Source: Sabellastarte sp. h YS-2021
Taxonomy: Eukaryota; Annelida; Polychaeta; Sabellida; Sabellidae
Direction of reading: 5' to 3'
Length of the DNA stretch: 64,000 bases
Assembly: GCA_964017235.1 (NCBI GenBank)
Contig: OZ024933.1
Coordinates: forward strand, 10,295,962-10,359,961
In this document: positions 57,899-64,000 of the stretch, one piece after another
Numbering within the stretch: the first letter of the stretch is position 1
Layout: every line of letters starts with the position of its first letter
Translations under genes and position numbers: made by a program
Notes under the pieces: generated by a model
Seen by the model: the letters and a program-made list of their open reading frames with translations, nothing else
Database searches by the model: none
What the model was told of the DNA's origin: nothing

Positions 57899-58408
57899 CT
57901 ACAATGTCCTGTTTTGACAGTCCTTTGTCTTTATGGTTATTCTTGAACTTACTCCAGCCCACTGTGTGATTGTTAAATCATCCTTGCTTGAAACAGTAGG
58001 TACACATACATGTTTGCAGATCCCATGGTGATATTTGCAGGTACAGATCCCTTCATTATAATACATACATGCGCAAGCTTTGCCATGTGATGAAACTTGA
58101 GAGTTATTCATAGCCACTTGAGCATTGTTCAATCGGTTTAGAGCACATTGAGTGGTGTCCCTCCATGTAAGTTTACCCTCCTCCATCTCATGCATGAAGG
58201 AGGCCCATGCAGAACGAACTGCATGTCTTAACAAAGAAGATTCCTCGTTCATGGCTGCAATGACTTGTGATAAAACTAACCTGAGTAGGTCATTATCTTG
58301 GATTTGACTTATATTATTCAATTGTCCTGCTACCCACTGTGATACTGTCATGTCATTGTAACCCATACGCTTCTTGCTGGCCATCCAAAGAAGCCCTATA
58401 TTCACCAT
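57899..58408 (-). pseudogene. gag-like ORF of the older Ngaro-like element, N-terminally truncated
   Basis: It encodes GYNDMTVSQWVAGQLNNI, RSAWASFMHEMEEGKLTW and CMYYNEGICTCKYHHGICK followed by HVC. These align with TYDDLSLPQWVSGQLSNI, RTAWASSMHQVEEGHLSW and CRYFNEGSCSHEGHHGNYSH plus VC of the plus-strand gag. The Cys/His cluster is the likely nucleic-acid-binding knuckle. Unlike the plus copy, the frame is unbroken here. It loses similarity at its N-terminus near 58400, about 15 bp before the plus element begins. Confidence 0.75.
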
Positions 58409-58422
58409 CTAAGCTCGGGTGG

Positions 58423-58630
58423 TGGGACGGGCATGGCCCAGTAAGGGGCCTGCCATAGCAGTTGATCTACCTTAACCATAACACTACTTCTATAAGTTCA
58501 CACCCTCACTCCCACATTTGACCCTAGGTCATCCAATCACAAACCAGGCCAAATACCTTGTTGGCGCCAATTTACTCTCTGTTTAATTTCAAATTGGAAG
58601 CCATTGAATACACATCTTAGAAAATTTCAA
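58423..58630 (+). repeat. Split direct repeat A1
   Basis: TGGGAC-GGCATGGCCCAG through CCATTGAATACACATCTTAG is nearly identical to 63795-64000 in the same orientation, differing at only a few bases. It probably holds the 5' promoter of the element. The gag ATG follows about 50 bp later. Confidence 0.9.
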
Positions 58631-58680
58631 CCACCGTTTTAATATTTTAGTTTATTGTTTGTGGTTTATAACTCAGAAAC

Positions 58681-59920
58681 ATGCCATCTGGATAGAAAAC
58701 TTTACCAAAGGACAGAAAGCGGGTAACAGCCTCTGCAAGGGCTAGGATATCTGTATCTAAAGCGAGGAAAGTTGTTAATAAGGACTCGAATGGTTCATAT
58801 TTGGCTAACACAGAAACTGTGAGTATCAGCCCACCCGTCACACAACTGTCAAGTACAGCATCATCTGACGCTATCATGTCTATGTTATGCGAAATTCGTG
58901 CATCTAATGCTGACCTGGCCAGACGTCTGGACAAGGTTGAACAAAGGAACCCAACACCTATCAACCCTCGGTCCCATAGCCGCGACCATCCAACATCACC
59001 TCAGGCAGGCCCTGCAAACTTATCTCAACCTCTGCCTTTGCCCAATCAGCTGACTGACCCCCTGGCATTACCAAGGGTGGGGCAAATAAATCCACATCTG
59101 CGATCACATCTTCCTCCTACTCACGACCCCGCTCATGCCCACACCACAAGAGGGCTTCAACATCCCACTTCAAATGCGCAGGCTTCAGCACAAACCCAGG
59201 CACAACAGACTCATACCGTGGATCGACGCGAAGCAGTCGTCCCCAATCTCCACATGCTGAGGACCAACCAGGGCATATCTGAAGCTGTCAATAACTTACT
59301 CACCTCATATGAAGAGCGTGCATACTCGGACCTATCCCAAGGTAAGCCACACATTAAGAAGTCGGGCAGATACAATTTGCATGATACAGTAACAGCCCTC
59401 CCACAGCTCCGTTGGCCCAATGAGGGCTTCCATGCATCTAATGGAAAAAAACGTGTCACTTATGATGACTTGTCGCTGCCACAATGGGTATCAGGTCAAT
59501 TGTCAAATATTTATGCCATTTCTGATCCAACACTGGCAACAAGCCCTACTTCAGGTGATCCATGCCATGACAGATGCCGTATCGTTACCATGGCCCACAG
59601 TAAGGACTGCCTGGGCATCTTCTATGCACCAGGTGGAGGAGGGCCATCTTTCTTGGACTGACTCCACACAATGGGCCATAAACAGATTGAGCACCTCGCA
59701 GGTTGCCTTAGCTCACACCCAAACTACGACACAATCAGCACCACCCAGAAGGCCATGCAGGTACTTTAACGAGGGGTCCTGTTCCCATGAGGGCCATCAT
59801 GGCAACTATTCACACGTTTGCTCTTACTGTATGAAACAAGGCAGGAGTTCGAATCATCCGGAAGCTAGATGTAACACAAAACAAAGACAGGCTGGTCGCC
59901 AGCAACAGAACAGTAGTTAG
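58681..59920 (+). pseudogene. gag-like ORF1 of the Ngaro-like element (early TAG, one frameshift)
   Basis: The likely start is ATG 58681, but codon 5 is TAG (58693-58695). The frame is then open to about 59535: basic N-terminus (KTLPKDRKRVTASARARI), a short helix (MSMLCEIRASNADLARRLDK), a Pro/Gln-rich linker, then TYDDLSLPQWVSGQLSNI. One indel near 59535 moves the reading to the next frame: QQALLQVIHAMTDAVSL, RTAWASSMHQVEEGHLSW, and a Cys/His knuckle (CRYFNEGSCSHEGHHGNYSH then VCSYC). It ends at TAG 59918-59920. Comparison with the unbroken minus-strand copy fixes the place of the shift. Its role would be packaging the element RNA. Confidence 0.7.
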
Positions 59921-62644
59921 GAGTTATCTGAATCACTTGACCACAGACCTGACAACCATATTGACCCGACAAGCAGGCTGGGGTGCAAAGGACACAATAG
60001 TTTGAATTTTGAGACATTTAGGAGAACAATTGATGTAAAGAATCAAAGTAAAAACTGTAATGTGAACACTGTAAATAGTAGACCAGTAGTTGTTAATAAT
60101 GGCTTGAACACAAACTTACATACTGGTGGTGAATGTATATGCTTTAACTCATCAGTTGATTATCATATTATGGTACCTACAAACACTATTTCTGATACTA
60201 GTTTAACTGTCGATGTTGATAACTGTATGATATCTGGTGCCCATAGGGCCCCAGCCAATACTTGTACTATTGCTCCACAGCATGGCTCCCCTCCATGTTC
60301 AGTGATCGACCATGTCGAAACCACCACTCAGGTGTTACCTGGCAGCTCCCTTGCCTACAATGGCCACACCCCACTCTACAAAGTTGACAGGTTTAATCAC
60401 ATCTATGTCAATCAGTATGACACCTCTCACAACCAATTAGTGTACATACACAATTATCCACAAAATTCCCCAGGGGGGTTTTATAACTTAACATTTTCGA
60501 ATCATACTGGTCAGATCACCGTCCATGAATGTCTGAGCCATCCTGTGGGAGCTTTGCGAGTACTTGATACTATTTTTCTTTGTATATACTCTGTTAGTAT
60601 TGAATCAGATCCATTAGACACTAAACGTAAGGCCAGGTTGGCCTATGAAAACTATAACCAGGATTGCCTCAGTTACCAAAGGTATGGTGTCTCATATGAA
60701 GCACATATGGACCATATCATTTCCTCATTAATTGATGCACAAAGTCACGACATAGATATGTCAATTAGTGGCACTAATATGGTAGACACACCTGATAAAT
60801 TCGAAGGTAATATCTTCACACCAAAAGCCAGTCACAAATCAATGAAATTTGTTGCTTCAAAGAACGACCGTCAGACGTGTCAATATAGGGATATCAATTA
60901 CCCCACCAAACTCAAAGGCTATATAGCTTTGCAACCCACTAAATTCGAATATATTGGTCCTAATAGACTAGGTATCGACACCAAGAACAGTGACCAGTAT
61001 CTACGACTAGCCAAAATGGTCAGAGAATCTGGCCTCCCAAATTATAGACAGGTTAGAGTTCCCATAAAGTCTGGCCTCAATATTGAAAACTGGAGGCGTC
61101 ATCTTATTGACTACAAGGACCAACTCCTCATCCAATACTTGGAATATGGTTTTCCTCTATCAATGCGCGATTCAGAATCTCTATCAGACCTTAATATCAC
61201 CAATCACTTTTCAGCCAAACAGTATCAGCAGGCTGTCTCTTCTTATCTGGTCAAAGAAAGACAATTTGGGGCCATTGTGGGCCCCATCCACAAAGCCCAC
61301 AGTTATGACATACACTGTTCACCTCTGCTCACAAGACCCAAGGATCTAGATAAGCGTCGTGTGATTCTGGACTTGTCTTATCCCAGAGGTGCATCACTTA
61401 ATGACCAAGTAGATAGGGAATTGTTTGACACTTCTGAGTTTATACTAAAGCTTCCCACTGTAGATGACGTGGTCGAACAGATTATTAAAACTGGTGACGA
61501 CGTCACTTTATCAAAAATTGATGTTGCCAGGGCTTTCCGCAATCTCCGTGTGGATCCAGCCGACGCCATGAAATTAGGGATAACATGGCAAGATGACGTC
61601 TATATTGACGCTGCGGTTGCGTTCGGCTGGGTCCACGGGAGCGCGGCGTTTCAACGCGTCAGCGACGCCGTCACGTTCATAGCAGCAAAGGCTGGAATTA
61701 ACATGGTAGCTTACATTGATGATTACATCATTATCTCTCCAAAAACCTCTGCTCAATGCCATTTTGACACACTGGCTTCTATTCTGACGCAGCTAGGCCT
61801 GCCTAGCAACCAAGATAAGCAAACCCCACCCTGCAGAGCTCTGACATGCTTGGGTATTAAGATAGACCTTGATCAAAACACTCTTAGCATTGATCCTGAT
61901 AAGTTAGCATCCATCTATGCTGAATGCCAAAAAGTAGCCAGTAGGCGTCACTTAACAAAAAGGGCATTCCAATCTTTACTAGGCAAGTTACTATATCTTC
62001 ACAAATGTGCCTCCCCAGCTCGAACCTTTATAAACAGAATGCTTACCCTCTTCAGAAATGCATCAGATAAACGACGCATCCATCTTAACTCTGACTTTCA
62101 CAAAGATTTGGCTTGGTTCTTAGCATTCCTCCCTCACTTCAATGGCATTACCTACATAAACAAACCCAACCTACCCTACAACCATACCCTCCATATTGAT
62201 GCATCCCTTACTGGCCTAGGTGGAATATGGAACAACCAAGTATATGCCACCCCCATCTTTGACATATATGGCATGGATCTTAAGATTGTCCATCTAGAGA
62301 TGCTCAACTTGCTAATTGCCCTCAGACTCTGGGCCCAACAATGGTCTCACTCTCGGGTCAGGTTCTTTTGTGACAACTCGGCTGTGGTTCAAGTGGTTCG
62401 AACCGGTAAGACCAGGGATAATATGCTCTCAACATGCCTCAGAAATATATGGCTTATTACGGCATCCCATGACATTGACCTTCACATTGACCACATACAA
62501 GGTCGAGCTAACATAGTAGCAGACTTACTTTCTCGCTTATACTCCCCTAACCCAGTTGACAATAAACTCCTACAAGAACTGTTAAAATCTCACATATGGC
62601 ACAACATACCCATCCAGTTCTTTAACCTTAACTTTTCTATATAA
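59921..62644 (+). CDS. pol: reverse transcriptase and RNase H of the Ngaro-like element
   Basis: The frame is open directly from the gag TAG to TAA 62642-62644 and is in the same frame as the end of gag. The first ATG is far inside, so expression must come from readthrough, re-initiation or an undetected start. Counting residues from 60002: an N-terminal region of ~350 residues without known motifs; the RT with LSKIDVARAF (Asp ~507) and YIDD (~571-574); a thumb-like helix with LTKRAFQSLLGKLLYL; then RNase H with the D-E-D-D set LHIDAS (D ~733), HLEMLNL (E ~766), FFCDNSAVV (D ~791) and ADLLSRL (D ~841). All catalytic residues are present and there is no internal stop, so this domain could be active. 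RNase H of this form is usual in DIRS/Ngaro elements. Confidence 0.85.
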   Translation, partial: ELSESLDHRPDNHIDPTSRLGCKGHNSLNFETFRRTIDVKNQSKNCNVNTVNSRPVVVNNGLNTNLHTGGECICFNSSVDYHIMVPTNTISDTSLTVDVDNCMISGAHRAPANTCTIAPQHGSPPCSVIDHVETTTQVLPGSSLAYNGHTPLYKVDRFNHIYVNQYDTSHNQLVYIHNYPQNSPGGFYNLTFSNHTGQITVHECLSHPVGALRVLDTIFLCIYSVSIESDPLDTKRKARLAYENYNQDCLSYQRYGVSYEAHMDHIISSLIDAQSHDIDMSISGTNMVDTPDKFEGNIFTPKASHKSMKFVASKNDRQTCQYRDINYPTKLKGYIALQPTKFEYIGPNRLGIDTKNSDQYLRLAKMVRESGLPNYRQVRVPIKSGLNIENWRRHLIDYKDQLLIQYLEYGFPLSMRDSESLSDLNITNHFSAKQYQQAVSSYLVKERQFGAIVGPIHKAHSYDIHCSPLLTRPKDLDKRRVILDLSYPRGASLNDQVDRELFDTSEFILKLPTVDDVVEQIIKTGDDVTLSKIDVARAFRNLRVDPADAMKLGITWQDDVYIDAAVAFGWVHGSAAFQRVSDAVTFIAAKAGINMVAYIDDYIIISPKTSAQCHFDTLASILTQLGLPSNQDKQTPPCRALTCLGIKIDLDQNTLSIDPDKLASIYAECQKVASRRHLTKRAFQSLLGKLLYLHKCASPARTFINRMLTLFRNASDKRRIHLNSDFHKDLAWFLAFLPHFNGITYINKPNLPYNHTLHIDASLTGLGGIWNNQVYATPIFDIYGMDLKIVHLEMLNLLIALRLWAQQWSHSRVRFFCDNSAVVQVVRTGKTRDNMLSTCLRNIWLITASHDIDLHIDHIQGRANIVADLLSRLYSPNPVDNKLLQELLKSHIWHNIPIQFFNLNFSI

Positions 62645-63630
62645 TTTCAGGTTCCACCCAATCATCAGCTCCACTCATTGACGCAGCATATAGTAGAATC
62701 CAGACTGCATTCAGACCATCCACGGTTTCAGCTCACAATCTACATTTTAAGACATTTATGGCCTTCCTCATATTTATGGACCTACCAGTAGAGTGTAATG
62801 TTCATAACATTATTGCATTCATGGAATTTTTGTATCAGAATTCAGTTTCACCCAAAGCTATTTCAACATACATATCCTCCATCCACTCCAGGGCACACTG
62901 GTATGGCTGGTCAACCCCATCACTTTCACATCCGGCTGTCCAAAGATATCTCAGAAGTATCTCCATAAACTCCAGATTCAACCCCACACCCCGGGGCATC
63001 TTTGACATACACACCTTATACAACATCTCAGTCTCTTGTGACATCCTATCAGATCCAATCCTATTCAGGGCAATCTTTCTTACTGCATTCTATGGCTTCC
63101 TTCGGATGTCTAATATGGCTCCTCACTCATCCTCAAAATTTAACCCAGACTTCCACTTCCTGAGACAAGACCTCATCTTTGCTTCTCCCGGGGCTCACTT
63201 GCTAATCAAGTGGACTAAAACCCTCCAGCATCATAAATCACATCACTGGATCCAACTCCCATCCATTCAGAATCACTTCCTATGCCCTGTCAAAGCACTT
63301 CAAGCTCTCATTAACTCCAGACCTCTCTCCCCTACCTCACCTCTGTTTGCCAATAACTTTTACCCATACGCCCAAGTTATTGACACCCACATCCGGGATG
63401 CCCTTAAAAAGGTGTTGATTCACAGAAATATCTCACCCACGGGCCATGGCTTCCACACCTTTAGATGATCAGGAGCCACTCTAGCCTTTGATAACAACGT
63501 CAAACTCCAGGACATTATGGATCATGGCCTATGGAGAAGCTCTGCCATTTGGACCTACCTTGAGAACGCCTCACAGGCTCCATCCATCATACCCACCACC
63601 TTTTCAAAGATCATCCCTTCTCGCTTCTAA
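62632..63630 (+). pseudogene. Tyrosine recombinase ORF3 of the Ngaro-like element (in-frame TGA)
   Basis: The frame is open from 62632, overlapping the end of pol in another frame. Its N-terminal part (DAAYSRIQTAFRPSTVSAH, LHFKTFMAFLIFMDL) is a SAM-like DNA-binding domain and has no ATG until 62758, inside it. A TTTCAG|GT acceptor-like site at 62645-62652 suggests expression by splicing. Catalytic residues: Arg in YGFLRMSN (63103), Lys in LIKWTKT, H-x-x-R in HTFR, then H-G-x-W (DHGLW) and the Tyr of WTYL. A TGA at 63466-63468 lies just after HTFR, so His and Tyr are cut off unless read through. The frame resumes to TAA 63628-63630. It integrates element DNA without target duplication in this family. 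Confidence 0.8.
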
Positions 63631-63794
63631 GTTGGGCTTGGGGTTTTAAGATATTACCTTGTAACATTTTACACATTCCAAATGCTTTGTACTAACCTGT
63701 AAATAAAATGCCCAAACCTACATTCTGTGAATCTCAATTTGACCTTCATAAACTCAACTCACCTTCCTCTCACCTTTGACCTCATCTGAGCAAC
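63631..63794 (+). repeat. 3' region of the Ngaro-like element, expected place of repeat B1
   Basis: Non-coding sequence between the recombinase stop and A2. It contains an AATAAA (63701-63706) that could serve polyadenylation. If the split-repeat model is right, part of it should recur just beyond 64000. Confidence 0.4.
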
Positions 63795-64000
63795 TGGGAC
63801 AGGCATGGCCCAGTAAGGGGCCTGCCATAGCAGTTGATCTACCTTAACCATAACACTACTTCTATAAGTTCACACCCTCACTCCCACATTTGACCCTAGG
63901 TCATCCAATCACAAACCAGGCCAAATACCTTGTTGGCGCCAACTTACTCTCTGTTTAATTTCAAATTGGAAGCCATTGAATACACATCTTAGAAAATTCC
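63795..64000 (+). repeat. Split direct repeat A2, cut by the window end
   Basis: Near-identical to 58423-58630, in the same orientation. The last bases differ slightly (AAAATTCC against AAAATTTC) and the repeat may continue outside. Confidence 0.9.

Larger units (their letters stand above)
58423..64000 (+). mobile_element. Ngaro-like tyrosine-recombinase retrotransposon, runs off the window
   Basis: The order is: split repeat A1 (58423-58630), gag, pol with RT and RNase H, tyrosine recombinase, then repeat A2 (63795-64000 and beyond). All frames are on one strand. Terminal repeats are direct (same orientation, 5372 bp apart), not inverted as in DIRS1, and no methyltransferase domain follows RNase H. 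Both points favour a Ngaro-like rather than DIRS1-like element. In that family A1 is at the 5' end and B1-A2-B2 at the 3' end, so B2 should lie just outside. Three or four coding lesions suggest it is recently dead or contains sequence errors. Confidence 0.8.

Noticed and set aside
58801-58803. TTG 58801 as the gag start
   Set aside because: The frame is already open upstream to 58696 and an in-frame ATG lies at 58681, so a TTG start is not needed.
58647-58964. 105-codon minus ORF over the gag start
   Set aside because: It is the reverse shadow of gag, whose plus frame has a recognisable knuckle and a related copy.
60002-60004. TTG 60002 as the start of pol
   Set aside because: The frame is continuous from the gag stop at 59918-59920; a TTG start in an animal retroelement is unlikely.

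Overview
The window looks like nuclear DNA of an invertebrate animal. It is AT-rich, its protein-coding exons are short and bounded by GT/GC...AG introns, and most of it is transposon-derived. The mix of elements (tRNA-headed SINEs ending in AAATAAATAAAT, Helitron-like elements with a tandem-repeat core, short foldback MITEs, CR1/L2-type LINE relics, a tyrosine-recombinase retrotransposon) resembles mollusc genomes, perhaps a bivalve. That assignment is an inference; nothing here fixes a species. No rRNA gene, functional tRNA gene, CRISPR array or bacterial operon is visible.

Layout. 1-25 kb is repeat-rich and holds no host exon I can support: an inverted Helitron-like element with a ~147-bp satellite core (1.7-3.8 kb), a large repeat with four ~300-bp tandem units (5.9-7.9 kb), a GC-rich-ended TTAA element (9.2-10.0 kb), a ~150-bp tandem array (10.1-11.1 kb), a LINE endonuclease relic (13.8-14.4 kb), a TA-flanked MITE carrying a 54-codon ORF (16.8-17.2 kb), and a MITE with a SINE nested in it (23.2-23.9 kb).

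25.4-43.4 kb holds the one host-like gene, on the plus strand. Thirteen exons were placed by splice signals and phase. The first large exons encode a ParB/sulfiredoxin-fold domain (motif LDGNHRLAAM) and then a helical segment resembling the ParB helix-turn-helix. These are followed by a chain of short exons (51-63 bp, phase 1-1) coding for low-complexity, partly basic linker, and a terminal exon with an SH3/BAH-like VGDYILMK motif. Two of the short exons, with the intron between them, appear tandemly duplicated, and two introns use GC donors. One frameshift and one in-frame TGA leave open whether this is a live gene with sequence errors or a young pseudogene. Its introns are full of MITEs, a second Helitron-like copy, a SINE and coding relics.

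43.4-55 kb returns to repeats: a divergent array interrupted by a foldback MITE, a hAT-type MITE with a perfect 8-bp duplication, an ~88-bp satellite in which most units carry the palindrome CTGATTGAATTCAATCAG, and a CR1/L2-like LINE relic. Two candidate downstream exons lie at 50.7 and 52.1 kb.

55.4-64 kb is retroelement territory. A Ngaro-like tyrosine-recombinase retrotransposon on the plus strand (58.4 kb to beyond the window end) has gag, RT-RNase H and recombinase frames and a ~200-bp split direct repeat. It abuts an older minus-strand relative (gag and pol fragments, 55.4-58.4 kb) and a plus-strand recombinase fragment (55.8-56.4 kb). In both gag copies, gag and pol are in one frame separated by a TAG.
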